A stretch of DNA of 64,000 nt from an uncultured Sunxiuqinia sp. (GTDB lineage: Bacteria > Bacteroidota > Bacteroidia > Bacteroidales > Prolixibacteraceae), in the NCBI RefSeq assembly GCF_963678245.1, contig NZ_OY782770.1, forward strand, positions 1,426,001-1,490,000, read 5' to 3'. The notes beneath the pieces are model-generated. The model was not told where the DNA came from, did not search any database, and saw only the letters and a list, made by a program, of their open reading frames with translations. The position numbers were made by a program, and so were the translations under genes. Shown here one piece after another: positions 16,601 through 25,981 of the stretch (position 1 is its first letter; the number at the start of each line of letters is the position of its first letter).

Positions 16601-19405
16601 ATGAGAAAATTAGTTATTGTAATTATAGCATCGTTTGCTGTGCATTTTTTAGCTATTGCGCAGCAGGGACAAAATATCCCTATGGACCCGGAGGTAAGAA
16701 CAGGCAGGCTTGATAACGGCCTGACCTATTACATTCGTCACAACGAACTTCCGGAACAAAGGGCGGAATTCTATATTGCCCAACGGGTTGGATCTATTTT
16801 GGAGGAAGAGAACCAGCGCGGTCTGGCACATTTCCTGGAACATATGTGTTTTAACGGAACCAAAAATTTCCCCGGTAATACATTGATAGAGCAACTGGAA
16901 AGTAAAGGGATAAAGTTTGGCGTAAACATCAATGCTTACACTGCAATTGATGAAACAGTATACAATTTGTCAAACATCCCGGTTACCCGTGAGGGGATAA
17001 TTGATACGGCCCTGCTGGTATTGCACGACTGGTCGGGTTTTGTATCGCTTAACGATAAGGATATTGACCAGGAGCGCGGTGTAATCCATGAGGAATGGCG
17101 TACACGTCATACGGCTGATTATAGGGTAATGGAAAAGACATATAAGAATGTATTCCCGGATTCGCGCTATGCAGAACGTATGCCAATAGGGCTGATTGAA
17201 GTAATCGACAATTTTCCTTACCAGGCTATCCGGGACTATTATAAAAAATGGTACCGGCCCGACTTACAGGCAATAATTGTTGTGGGTGATATTGATATCG
17301 ACAAGGTTGAAGAAAAAATTAAAATTCTTTTTGCTGATATTCCTGCTCCTGTCGCCCCAGCAGTAAGGAAATATTTTGAGGTTCCTGATAATACAGACCC
17401 GATTGTGTCTGTAGTCAGCGATCCCGAGCTACAGCAAACCGGAATATCTATATCGTATAAAAGGGATGTGTGCCCGGTACCACAGAAGAATACAACAATA
17501 TATTATTCAAATATGGTACTGGAATATATGGTCGCATCAATGTTTAACCAGCGGCTTTATCAGGTATCGGAAGAACCCAACCCCCCATTTGAAAGAGCTT
17601 CGGGCGGACCTGGAGCATTTTACAGCGCCAAAACTAAAAGGGCATGGAAGGTTAATGTGAGCCCACGGAACAATAATGATTGGGAACAAGCCCTGCGTAC
17701 TGTTTTGAAGGAGAATGAACGTATGCAACGGTACGGGTTTACAGCCATGGAACTAGAGCGGGCAAAAACGAACATGCTGAGTCGCTACGAATCTGCTTAC
17801 AGAGAACGTGAAAAACAGTATAACAGAGAATATGTACAGGAGTATGTTCGCAACTTTACCGACAATGAACCAAGTCCCGGTATCGGGTGGGAATATAAAT
17901 ATGTTAAGGACATGTTGTCAAACCTGACACTGGACCGGGTCAACATGGTGGCAGAGGCGCTCATAACAGACACTAATGTTGTATTCGCGATCAGTGGTCC
18001 GGAAAATGATAATGTAACACTGCCTGCAAAATCCGACATACTTGCCGTTTGGAACAAAGTAAAAAAAGCGGATGTGAAACCTTATGTCGAAGAAGAGCTA
18101 ACAACATCACTTCTTGAAAAAAAGCCTATAAAGGGCAAAATAACAGGAACCAAACAGCTATCATTTGGCTATACCCAATGGACGCTTTCAAATGGTGTAA
18201 AGGTTTTGATTAAGGCAACAGATTACAGGGAGGATCAGGTAATCCTTTCTGCTTACAGCCCTGGCGGGACCTCTCTGGTGGAAGATGATGACCTGCCCTC
18301 AGCGATGGTTGCCGGATCCCTTGCCTCTTTAGGAGGGTTAGGGCATTTGAACCAGGTTGACCTTGGCAAGATACTTACGGGCAAGAGAGTCAGTGTTTCA
18401 CCTTTCATCGGCAACCTGAGCGAAGGGATTTACGGCACTGCGTCACCTAAAGACTTTGAAACCTTGTTGCAACTTACCTATTTGTATTTTACTCAGCCCC
18501 GGATGGATCAGGACGCATTCGACACCTGGGAGTCGAACACGAGGGTACAGCTCGAAAATGTATCGCTGAATCCGATGATCAGCTTGAGGGATACCTTAAA
18601 TAAAATCTTGACAGGCAACAATCCCCGTGGCAGGCAATTTACCCCTGCTATGCTTGATAAGGTCAGTTACAACAAGGCATTGTCTCTATACAGGGAGCGG
18701 TTTTCAGACGCCGGAGATTTTACTTTTTTCATTACAGGCAATGTTGAAACTGACAGCATCAAAGAGTATGTAGAGACATACCTTGGAGGTTTACCATCAA
18801 CCATGGATAAGGAAAAATTTATTGACCGTGGAATTTATCCTTTTAAGGGCATAGTAAAAAACCATTTCGGCCGGCAATTGGAAACTCCGAAGTCGTCTGT
18901 GTCCATTATCTATACCGGTGAAATTCCATACACATTGAAAAATATAGTTCTAATGGACTACGTTGAAAGTGTTCTCAATATGGTTTATACCGAGAAAATC
19001 CGCGAAGAAAAAGGGGGGGCATATGGCGTCTCTGTCAGGGGAGGGATAGGTAAATTTCCCCGGGAACGGTTTAGTTTCCGTATAGAGTTTGATACAGCCC
19101 CTTCAAAACGCGATACGTTGGTGAGGATAGTTTACGACGAGATCAGAAAAATATTGGAAGAAGACCCGCAAGATTTGGATATTCAGAAGGTAAAGGAATA
19201 TATGTTGAAGAGTTATCAAGAGGGTCTGATTAATAATAGATATTGGGTTAATATTATAGGAGAACTAATTATCAAGGAGGTGGATGTGCATTCAGGTTAT
19301 GAAGAAAAAGTAAAGTCAGTTACCCCTTCAATGGTGCGTAAGTTTGCCACTGAAATATTTTCTCAAGGGAATGTCATTGAGGTTTCTATGAACCCGAAAG
19401 AATAG
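16601..19405 (+). CDS. M16-family zinc metallopeptidase (pitrilysin-like), exported
   Basis: About 934 residues from the ATG at 16601; an earlier start at 16559 would overlap the MutS-type gene and spoil the signal peptide. A signal peptide (LVIVIIASFAVHFLAIAQ) sends it to the periplasm or beyond. The inverted zinc motif HFLEH (His77, Glu80, His81) is present, with the further Glu in ERGVIHEEW. The duplicated M16 halves are seen, the second inactive one starting near SFGYTQWTLSNGVKVLIKAT and carrying the family's arginine/tyrosine substrate-binding region (EEKGGAYGVSVRGG). Full length for a two-domain M16B-like enzyme. It likely cleaves peptides in the envelope and closes the rightward block. 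Confidence 0.9.
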   Translation: MRKLVIVIIASFAVHFLAIAQQGQNIPMDPEVRTGRLDNGLTYYIRHNELPEQRAEFYIAQRVGSILEEENQRGLAHFLEHMCFNGTKNFPGNTLIEQLESKGIKFGVNINAYTAIDETVYNLSNIPVTREGIIDTALLVLHDWSGFVSLNDKDIDQERGVIHEEWRTRHTADYRVMEKTYKNVFPDSRYAERMPIGLIEVIDNFPYQAIRDYYKKWYRPDLQAIIVVGDIDIDKVEEKIKILFADIPAPVAPAVRKYFEVPDNTDPIVSVVSDPELQQTGISISYKRDVCPVPQKNTTIYYSNMVLEYMVASMFNQRLYQVSEEPNPPFERASGGPGAFYSAKTKRAWKVNVSPRNNNDWEQALRTVLKENERMQRYGFTAMELERAKTNMLSRYESAYREREKQYNREYVQEYVRNFTDNEPSPGIGWEYKYVKDMLSNLTLDRVNMVAEALITDTNVVFAISGPENDNVTLPAKSDILAVWNKVKKADVKPYVEEELTTSLLEKKPIKGKITGTKQLSFGYTQWTLSNGVKVLIKATDYREDQVILSAYSPGGTSLVEDDDLPSAMVAGSLASLGGLGHLNQVDLGKILTGKRVSVSPFIGNLSEGIYGTASPKDFETLLQLTYLYFTQPRMDQDAFDTWESNTRVQLENVSLNPMISLRDTLNKILTGNNPRGRQFTPAMLDKVSYNKALSLYRERFSDAGDFTFFITGNVETDSIKEYVETYLGGLPSTMDKEKFIDRGIYPFKGIVKNHFGRQLETPKSSVSIIYTGEIPYTLKNIVLMDYVESVLNMVYTEKIREEKGGAYGVSVRGGIGKFPRERFSFRIEFDTAPSKRDTLVRIVYDEIRKILEEDPQDLDIQKVKEYMLKSYQEGLINNRYWVNIIGELIIKEVDVHSGYEEKVKSVTPSMVRKFATEIFSQGNVIEVSMNPKE

Positions 19406-19439
19406 GTTGATTGGTGTAAGCGCTTAAACCAAACCTATT
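19401..19439 (+). terminator. Hairpin at the end of the M16 gene
   Basis: AATAGGTT (19401-19408, overlapping the stop codon) pairs with AACCTATT (19432-19439). Inside, GGT/ACC flanks the palindrome TAAGCGCTTA. The structure is stable but followed by no T run, and a short frame begins at 19442. It may be a terminator, a processing site or an operator. Confidence 0.4.
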
Positions 19440-19441
19440 AT

Positions 19442-19624
19442 ATGTCTGTTAATAAACGTATTGGTTTATTCTTAACCATCTTCTTTATAAGTGAATCAAA
19501 AATTGTGGTTGCTCAGAATAAAATTGAAGCATACGACATACAACAAAAGGTTGACATGATGAACCAGTTTAACAGACAACAACCGTGGAATCCTGAAAAG
19601 CTGGTAAAGGAGGTAATGGATTAG
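19442..19624 (+). CDS. Short exported ORF of unknown function, possibly truncated by TAG
   Basis: Sixty codons with a signal-peptide-like start (RIGLFLTIFFISESKIVVAQ) and a mature stretch ending NPEKLVKEVMD. The frame stops at a TAG (19622-19624), yet the same frame goes on reading coding-like (AEKKYPSVYPIISYVFMEIW) for about 40 codons. The gene may therefore be the head of a longer exported protein broken by a nonsense mutation. I recognise no family. It follows the M16 gene by 36 bases and could belong to the same unit. Confidence 0.4.
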   Translation: MSVNKRIGLFLTIFFISESKIVVAQNKIEAYDIQQKVDMMNQFNRQQPWNPEKLVKEVMD

Positions 19625-20371
19625 GCTGAAAAAAAATATCCCTCTGTATATCCAATTATATCTTATGTGTTCATGGAGATATGGCGAGGTGTTGTCAATC
19701 GCAACTCACTGAACTTAAGAGGTGGAAAGAACTGCGTTTTTTCTGTTTATCTGTCTCCATAAACTTTAACACTGTCTCGTAATCTTCGAGTAAAAAGTTC
19801 GATATTTTTCCGGCTGAGTTCACTTAGTCAATTTATCTATGCAGGAGTTTGATTTGTCTTCATACTCCTGTTTTTATTTTAACACTGATCCCTTCTGGAA
19901 CATTCCTAATTGTTAGCTCAGGTAATCCGGCCCTTACATTCATATTTCATTTACCCTGATGCGACAGCATTTGTTCAGACAACACTGAAGTTTCTTTAGA
20001 AGAGAATATACCTCTCTACCGTTGAAAAAGCACATAAAGTCTGAAATATTCAATCTGCTATTTATAAAAAATCTGATTAAAGTAGTTTAACTACCCAAAA
20101 TGGGGTATTATTTGTCGTCCCAAAATGTTTATCACGTATTAAAACCAATTTAATAGAACTAAATTTTATCGAATTTTTCCGATATTTAGTCGAATTGATA
20201 ATTACGGATTTAGAAACAGACTAACTATCCGATCAATTTAATTTTTAAACTAAAATCCCTAAATTTATAGTCTGGAACCTAAAAAATGAAGCACGGAATT
20301 AAGCACATCAAATGAAAATTGTTCTCAATTCTTGAGATATGGTAGTACTGTGTTTGATGGGGAAGAAAATT
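19625..20371. other. Intergenic stretch between the cargo block and the tRNA
   Basis: About 750 bases. The first 120 are the possible continuation of the broken frame that stops at 19624. After that I see only A+T-rich DNA with a terminator-like hairpin at 19842-19880 and no gene. It is the right-hand interior end of the presumed island, where decayed sequence is expected. Confidence 0.45.
19842..19880 (+). terminator. Rho-independent-like terminator
   Basis: CAGGAGT (19842-19848) pairs perfectly with ACTCCTG (19864-19870) around a 15-base loop, followed directly by TTTTTATTTT. It faces the rightward block and could end transcription from the M16 gene and the broken ORF. Confidence 0.55.
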
Positions 20372-20394
20372 TTGTTGTACCCATGTTATACCCG
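20372..20394 (+). repeat. Short repeat shared with 1569-1591, possible recombinase arm site
   Basis: Right copy of the 23-base double TTGTACC-like unit. It ends six bases before the right tRNA-containing repeat begins. Its partner lies between the left tRNA fragment and the recombinase remnant, so both copies are inside the presumed island ends. Confidence 0.45.
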
Positions 20395-20400
20395 GCTAAA

Positions 20401-20519
<119 letters not shown>

Positions 20520-20620
20520 TAAATATCTTGAATAAATATTCTTGTTTTTCGGTTTGCAAGTTTACAACATTAGCTTAAAATACACAAGCAAAATCCGATA
20601 TTTTCTACCATATGTAATTC

Positions 20621-21277
20621 TCAATAAGAAGTCGGTTCAGCCGCTTCCTTGGTATCGTCATTTTCTTTTCCAAGCTTGTTAAATGCCTGACGATAAAACA
20701 AGATTATACTAAATATACCAACCGTAATGGCTGAATCAGCGATATTAAAAACCGGTCTGAAAAACAGGAAACTATCGCCACCTTTCAATGGCAACCATGT
20801 CGGATATCTTCCTGAAAAAATAGGGAAGTACAGCATATCGACTACTCTACCATGTAAAAAAGAGGAATAGCCTCCTTCTGTAGGAAACAGGCTGGCAACC
20901 TGCCCGTAGCTTTCTGTAAAAATAAGACCATAAAGAGCACTGTCAATGATATTGCCAATGGCACCCGCAAGAATCAGAGCAACACAGGCGATAAACCCCA
21001 TGGGTACTTCTTTATTTTTAACAAGCTTAAATAAATACCATCCAATGCCGGTTACTGCAACAATACGGAACAAGCTTAATGCAATTTTACCATATTCTCC
21101 GGCAAACTCAATCCCGAAAGCCATTCCATTATTTTCAACAAAATGAATTAAAAACCAATCACCTAAAACAGAAAACTCCTGTCCCAAAAACATGTTGGTC
21201 TTCACCAATATTTTAACAAATTGATCGACAAAAAGAACAGAAAAAATGATGAGTAGGGATTTTGCTAATCTAGACAT
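20621..21277 (-). CDS. lspA: Lipoprotein signal peptidase (signal peptidase II)
   Basis: A 218-residue inner-membrane aspartic peptidase with four hydrophobic segments, which removes signal peptides from prolipoproteins after lipidation. Family motifs are in order: VDQFVK near the first helix, ENNGMAFGIE, GAIGNIIDSALYG with the first catalytic Asp, and FRPVFNIADSAI with the second. The loop between the two Asp is longer than in proteobacterial LspA, as is usual in Bacteroidota. It lies downstream of ileS and a DksA-like gene in the same direction, a common core arrangement in this phylum. Its substrates here include the SusD proteins and other lipoproteins of this window. Confidence 0.93.
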   Translation of the reverse strand: MSRLAKSLLIIFSVLFVDQFVKILVKTNMFLGQEFSVLGDWFLIHFVENNGMAFGIEFAGEYGKIALSLFRIVAVTGIGWYLFKLVKNKEVPMGFIACVALILAGAIGNIIDSALYGLIFTESYGQVASLFPTEGGYSSFLHGRVVDMLYFPIFSGRYPTWLPLKGGDSFLFFRPVFNIADSAITVGIFSIILFYRQAFNKLGKENDDTKEAAEPTSY

Positions 21278-21523
21278 GACTGTAATTTCATCCGTTTATA
21301 ATACATACTTTTCAAATGCAACGTATGGGACCTTCAACAAATTTAATCAGGCTTATTCATGAGATATTGCTGATAAATTTCTTGTTCGTTCTCATTATGA
21401 TTGTTTGTGTTTAAAGATACCACATGCCGAAGTGATAAAGCCAACGACTCATTTCAGCAAAAAAAATGATTGGAAGAGAAATCTACACTTCCAATCATCG
21501 AACTATTTTTGCTGGCTATCAAT

Positions 21524-21907
21524 CTATTTTTGGCTGTTTTTAGCTTCAATACTCAAAGTAGCATGAGGAACAGCACGCAAACGCTCTTTAGCGATTAGCT
21601 TACCTGTTTCGCGGCAAATACCGAATGTTTTGTTTTCGATACGTACCAAGGCTGCCTGCAAATGTTGAATGAATTTTAGCTGTCGCTGAGCCAATTTTCC
21701 AGCCTCTTCCTTTGAAAGAGTAGCAGCACCTTCTTCTAAAACTTTAAAAGTCGGCGAAGTGTCTTGCGTATCATTCCCATCACTTAGCGTGATCGAATTC
21801 CGATAGAGTTCATAATCTTCCTGCGCTTTTTCAAGCTTACCAAGAATCAGCTCTCTAAATTCAGCTAACTCAGCATCTGTATATCTCGTTTTTTCTGTCA
21901 TAACCAT
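21524..21907 (-). CDS. DksA/TraR-family protein without the Cys4 zinc finger
   Basis: A 127-residue protein (or 125 from the second Met at 21901). It has the N-terminal coiled-coil of DksA/TraR proteins (AELAEFRELILGKLEKAQED, KLAQRQLKFIQHLQAALVRI) and the C-terminal segment FGICRETGKLIAKERLRAVP. In canonical DksA this segment carries four zinc-binding Cys; here only one remains and the last pair is replaced by HATLSIEAK. This Cys-poor form is, to my knowledge, usual in Bacteroidota. It probably binds the RNA polymerase secondary channel. It lies between ileS and lspA in the same direction, with about 110 bases to ileS. Confidence 0.85.
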   Translation of the reverse strand: MVMTEKTRYTDAELAEFRELILGKLEKAQEDYELYRNSITLSDGNDTQDTSPTFKVLEEGAATLSKEEAGKLAQRQLKFIQHLQAALVRIENKTFGICRETGKLIAKERLRAVPHATLSIEAKNSQK

Positions 21908-22015
21908 AAAATTTAGTTATCCCTGTGGGTATATCGTTATTTTTATATCGGACCCTAAATTATAAAAATATTTTGAATTGTTTAAGGTCATAAAACATAC
22001 TAAACGATCGTAAGT

Positions 22016-25000
22016 TTAACTTATTTTATTTAAATGAATAAGTGCTTCTGTATCCTGATCAATTTCAACTTTTGAAATGCTCTTTTCATCAAGCTTATCG
22101 GTCAATTCAAGGCTCTCGGCAAGCGTTTGAGTACTAATATATTCTTTGAAGTTCTCAACCGCTTCGTTAAACGCATCATTTTTCTCAATTCGTATAGTAA
22201 TACGATCAGTCACCTCAAAATTACTTTCTTTCCTCAGGTTCTGAATTTTGTTGATGAATTCCCGGGCAATTCCCTCTTGTTTCAACTCATCAGTCATATT
22301 AATGTCTAATGCAATGGTCATATCGCCTTCGGTTGAAACCAACCATCCGGGAATATCTTCCGTCGTGATTTCAACATCGTCGATGCTGATCGCTATTTTC
22401 TCATGGGCAACAGACAACTCATGAGTACTCGTTTTCTCCAAATTCGAAATTTCATCCTGCCCGAATTGTGCTATCGCACCTGCAATTTGCTTCATCATCT
22501 TGCCATACTTCGGTCCTAAAGCTTTAAAATTTGCCTTTATTTTCTTTTTGATAATTCCGGCAGTATCGGTCAGGTATTCAACCTTTTTCACGTTCACTTC
22601 CGACAGAATAATGTTTTCCACTGCTTCGAACTGCATTTTAAAACGATCACTCAAAATAGGCACCATAATTTTTGCCAGTGGCTGACGTACCTTCAACTTC
22701 TCTTTCCGGCGCAATCCTAAAATCATGGATGACGCTTTTTGAGCAATAGCCATCTTCTCTTCCAAATCCTTATTGATTAAGCTTTCGTCTGCAATTGGAA
22801 ATTTTGCTAGGTGAACACTTTGGTCAGGCTCCAGTTCTGTCATCTTATTCAAGTCGGTATACAACTGATCAGCATAGAAAGGCGCAATAGGCGCCGTTAA
22901 TTTAGCCACAGTTACCAAGCACGTGTACAAGGTTTGGTAAGCCGAAATTTTATCTTGGTCGTACTCACCACCCCAATAGCGTTTGCGGCTTAAACGCACA
23001 AACCAGTTGCTCAGGTTTTCGCTCACAAATTCAGAAATCATTCGTCCGGCGCGCGTTGGCTCATAACTCTCCAGGCTCTCGCCAACTTCTTTCACCAATG
23101 AATTCAGCAACGAAATAACCCATTGATCAATCTCAGGGCGATCGCTGACTGGGATCTCCTCCTCTTTGAACCGGAAACCATCGACATTCGCATACAAAGC
23201 AAAGAAGCCATAAGTATTGTACAGCGTTCCAAAAAACTTACGGCGTACTTCGTCCACGCCTCCAACATCAAACTTGAGGTTGTCCCAAGGTTGTGAGTTC
23301 GTTAACATGTACCAACGCAACGGATCAGAACCGTACATTTCAATTGTTTCGAAAGGATCAACAGCATTCCCCAGGCGTTTCGACATTTTGTTTCCAGCCT
23401 TATCCAGCACCAATCCATTGGAAATAATGTTTTTAAATGCAACCGACTCATCAATCATGGTTGCAATAGCATGTAGCGTAAAAAACCATCCACGTGTTTG
23501 GTCAACTCCCTCAGCAATAAAATCAGCGGGAAACACATCCTTAAAGATATCGTCATTCTCGAAAGGAAAGTGACGCTGCGCATACGGCATGGCTCCAGAG
23601 TCAAACCAAACATCAATCAAGTCGGGCTCACGGAACATTTTCTGTCCATCATCGCTCACCAAAAAGATATCATCCACAAATGGACGGTGCAAATCAATTT
23701 TATCGTAGTTTTCTTGGCTGTATTCACCTGAATTAAATCCCTCGTACGGATTTTTATCCATCACTCCTGCAGCAACGGCCTTTTCAATTTCACTCATCAA
23801 ATCTTCAACCGACCCGATACACTTGGCCTGCGAACCATCTTCGGTGCGCCAAATCGGAAGTGGTGTTCCCCAAAAACGAGAACGGCTCAGGTTCCAATCC
23901 ACCAGGTTTTCTAACCAGTTGCCAAAACGTCCGGTTCCGGTCGATGCCGGCTTCCAATTGATCGTGTTATTCAGTGCAATCAGCTTGTCTTTTACGGCAG
24001 TGGTTTTAATAAACCAACTATCCAGCGGATAATATAGTATTGGCTTATCAGTTCGCCAGCAATGCGGATAACTATGCTCATGTTTCTCTATTTTGAAGGC
24101 CTTGTTTTCCTTCTTCAACATAACCGAAATATCGACATCCACTGTTGAATACGACTCATCCAAAAGTTCGTCGTACTCGTTTTTCACATAGCGGCCGCTA
24201 AACTCTCCATAAGTTTCAGTATTCACATTCGACTGCACAAAATCCGGCAACATGTCTTCGATGCGGAAAAAACGACCTTTGCGATCAACCATTGGCTGAT
24301 TTTTCCCTTCTTTATCCAGAACGAACAGAGGTACAATCCCATTTTGCTTAGCCACACGATCATCGTCGGCACCAAAAGTTGGTGCTATGTGCACGATTCC
24401 GGTACCATCTTCGGTTGTTACAAAATCGCCGGTAATCACACTAAAAGCATCTCCTCTTGGCTTTACCCAGTTGATCAGTTGCTCGTAGTTCACCCCGGCA
24501 ATTTCCTCTCCGGTATATTCAGCAATTACTTCAAAAGGTATTTTTTTATCTCCCGGCTTGTATTCGTCAAGCGAAAGTTCAGCATGCTTCGGATTGAAAT
24601 GTGAACTCAACAAATCCTTAGCCAGAATAACCGTCATCGGCTCTCCGGTGTAGGGGTTATACGATTTTACTTTCAGATACTTAATCTTCGGACCAACACA
24701 CAATGCCGTGTTCGAAGGCAAGGTCCATGGCGTAGTTGTCCATGCCATGAAGTATAATGGAGTATCAACTTCTTCGTATAAAAATTCTGATTTGTCATCG
24801 CGAATCACCGCGAACTGAGCAACCGCTGTCGTGTCTTTCACATCGCGATAAGTTCCCGGTTGATTGAGTTCGTGCGAACTCAAACCGGTTCCTGCTGCCG
24901 GCGAATAGGGCTGAATGGTGTATCCTTTATAAATCAAGTCTTTGTCGTACAGCTTTTTCAGTAACCACCAAACCGATTCAATGTAGCGGTTATCGTAAGT

Positions 25001-25453
25001 GATGTACGGATCATCCATATTCACCCAATAGCCCATTTGGCGGGTTAATTCTTCCCACTCTTTGGTATATTTCATCACCTCTCGGCGGCAGGCTGCATTG
25101 TACTCTTCAACAGAGATTTTACCACCAATATCTTCTTTGGTGATCCCCAATGACTTTTCCACGCTCAATTCCACTGGCAAACCATGTGTGTCCCAACCTG
25201 CTTTGCGGTGAACCCGAAAGCCTTTCATGGTTTTATAGCGGCAAAAAGTATCTTTAATAGCCCGAGCCATCACGTGGTGAATTCCCGGCATACCGTTCGC
25301 AGAGGGTGGTCCTTCATAAAAAACAAAGGTTTCATTTCCCTCGCGGGTGCTTATACTTTTATGAAAGGTATCATCGTCTTCCCATTTTTTCAGAACATCC
25401 TTGTTCACCTGAGAAAGGTCTAATTGCTTGTATACAGGGAATTTATCGTTCAT
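22016..25453 (-). CDS. ileS: Isoleucyl-tRNA synthetase
   Basis: About 1,145 residues from the ATG at 25453, which has AGGAA about eight bases upstream. A longer frame reaches 25492 but overlaps the promoter element. The class I signature region is GPPSANGMPGIHHVMAR (HIGH equivalent GIHH). The editing CP1 domain follows (WTTTPWTLPSNTALCVGP, GTGIVHIAPTFGADD), the second class I motif is NKMSKRLGN, and the anticodon-binding and long C-terminal domains complete the protein (RKESNFEVTDRITIRIE near the end). It charges tRNA-Ile, matching the probable tRNA-Ile2 gene 1.5 kb downstream. It is the first gene of the ileS-dksA-like-lspA group. Confidence 0.96.
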   Translation of the reverse strand: MNDKFPVYKQLDLSQVNKDVLKKWEDDDTFHKSISTREGNETFVFYEGPPSANGMPGIHHVMARAIKDTFCRYKTMKGFRVHRKAGWDTHGLPVELSVEKSLGITKEDIGGKISVEEYNAACRREVMKYTKEWEELTRQMGYWVNMDDPYITYDNRYIESVWWLLKKLYDKDLIYKGYTIQPYSPAAGTGLSSHELNQPGTYRDVKDTTAVAQFAVIRDDKSEFLYEEVDTPLYFMAWTTTPWTLPSNTALCVGPKIKYLKVKSYNPYTGEPMTVILAKDLLSSHFNPKHAELSLDEYKPGDKKIPFEVIAEYTGEEIAGVNYEQLINWVKPRGDAFSVITGDFVTTEDGTGIVHIAPTFGADDDRVAKQNGIVPLFVLDKEGKNQPMVDRKGRFFRIEDMLPDFVQSNVNTETYGEFSGRYVKNEYDELLDESYSTVDVDISVMLKKENKAFKIEKHEHSYPHCWRTDKPILYYPLDSWFIKTTAVKDKLIALNNTINWKPASTGTGRFGNWLENLVDWNLSRSRFWGTPLPIWRTEDGSQAKCIGSVEDLMSEIEKAVAAGVMDKNPYEGFNSGEYSQENYDKIDLHRPFVDDIFLVSDDGQKMFREPDLIDVWFDSGAMPYAQRHFPFENDDIFKDVFPADFIAEGVDQTRGWFFTLHAIATMIDESVAFKNIISNGLVLDKAGNKMSKRLGNAVDPFETIEMYGSDPLRWYMLTNSQPWDNLKFDVGGVDEVRRKFFGTLYNTYGFFALYANVDGFRFKEEEIPVSDRPEIDQWVISLLNSLVKEVGESLESYEPTRAGRMISEFVSENLSNWFVRLSRKRYWGGEYDQDKISAYQTLYTCLVTVAKLTAPIAPFYADQLYTDLNKMTELEPDQSVHLAKFPIADESLINKDLEEKMAIAQKASSMILGLRRKEKLKVRQPLAKIMVPILSDRFKMQFEAVENIILSEVNVKKVEYLTDTAGIIKKKIKANFKALGPKYGKMMKQIAGAIAQFGQDEISNLEKTSTHELSVAHEKIAISIDDVEITTEDIPGWLVSTEGDMTIALDINMTDELKQEGIAREFINKIQNLRKESNFEVTDRITIRIEKNDAFNEAVENFKEYISTQTLAESLELTDKLDEKSISKVEIDQDTEALIHLNKIS

Positions 25454-25489
25454 TGGATTCCTATTTTGTCGTTCTTTTTTTAAGAGGTA

Positions 25490-25497
25490 CAAATATA
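25490..25497 (-). promoter_or_regulatory. -7 promoter element of ileS
   Basis: On the minus strand TATATTTG matches TAnnTTTG exactly and lies 37 bases before the ATG at 25453. Transcription would start near 25483, so the upstream candidate start codon at 25492 would not be transcribed, which supports the shorter IleS. Confidence 0.6.
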
Positions 25498-25721
25498 GAA
25501 ATTTTTTGGGTTCGTTTGAGGGTGAATGGATGAAAGGATATCCAAGGCAATCTCAAAGTAGAAGATCCTGAGGATAAAGACACCAGTATGAATCCTTATA
25601 TTTTGAGCTCTATAACAATCAACTCAAATCGACGACAGAGATGTTCCATAAAATGCTAAAATAAGTACAGCTAATTAGCAAAGAAAAAGCCTGCTATCAC
25701 TAGCATCATAAGTTAAACGTT

Positions 25722-25898
25722 CTACAGCTCTAATCTTCCCGACATGAATACCCTTGAATAAGTTTTTGGGTATTTCTCCAGTCCAGATATGAGATGATTT
25801 TGATTGTCGTAATGCTGCTCTTCGGCAAAACGGCCTGAAGTTGCATCTAGCTTATTAATGGCAATAATGCGCTCAATATTGGGGTCGACTAAATCGTT
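25722..25898 (-). pseudogene. C-terminal fragment of an unknown protein at a recombination junction
   Basis: A leftward open frame of about 59 codons (ENNDLVDPNIERIIAINKLD ... YSRVFMSGRLEL, stop at 25722) begins exactly where the 3.3-kb repeat ends. It is in a different frame from the SusD stub to its right, so it has no proper start and looks like the tail of a gene whose front was replaced. I do not recognise the family. The 225 bases further left hold a similar short tail (about 25580-25663, + strand, ending TTEMFHKMLK) with no identifiable gene. Confidence 0.4.
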
Positions 25899-25981
25899 GT
25901 TTTCCCATACGGTTTTATATCCAGATACCTGTCGCAGGAAAAACAAGTAAACAGAAGTGTGATTATAAGTATTTTTTTCAT
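25899..25981 (-). pseudogene. SusD gene stub, 5' end only
   Basis: From the ATG at 25981 the sequence equals the first 28 codons of the SusD gene at 34046 (lipoprotein leader MKKILIITLLFTCFSC, then DRYLDIKPYGKT). At 25899 it leaves the repeat and hits a stop after two more codons. It is a passenger of the 3.3-kb duplication. SusC-A therefore has no adjacent SusD of its own. Confidence 0.85.
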
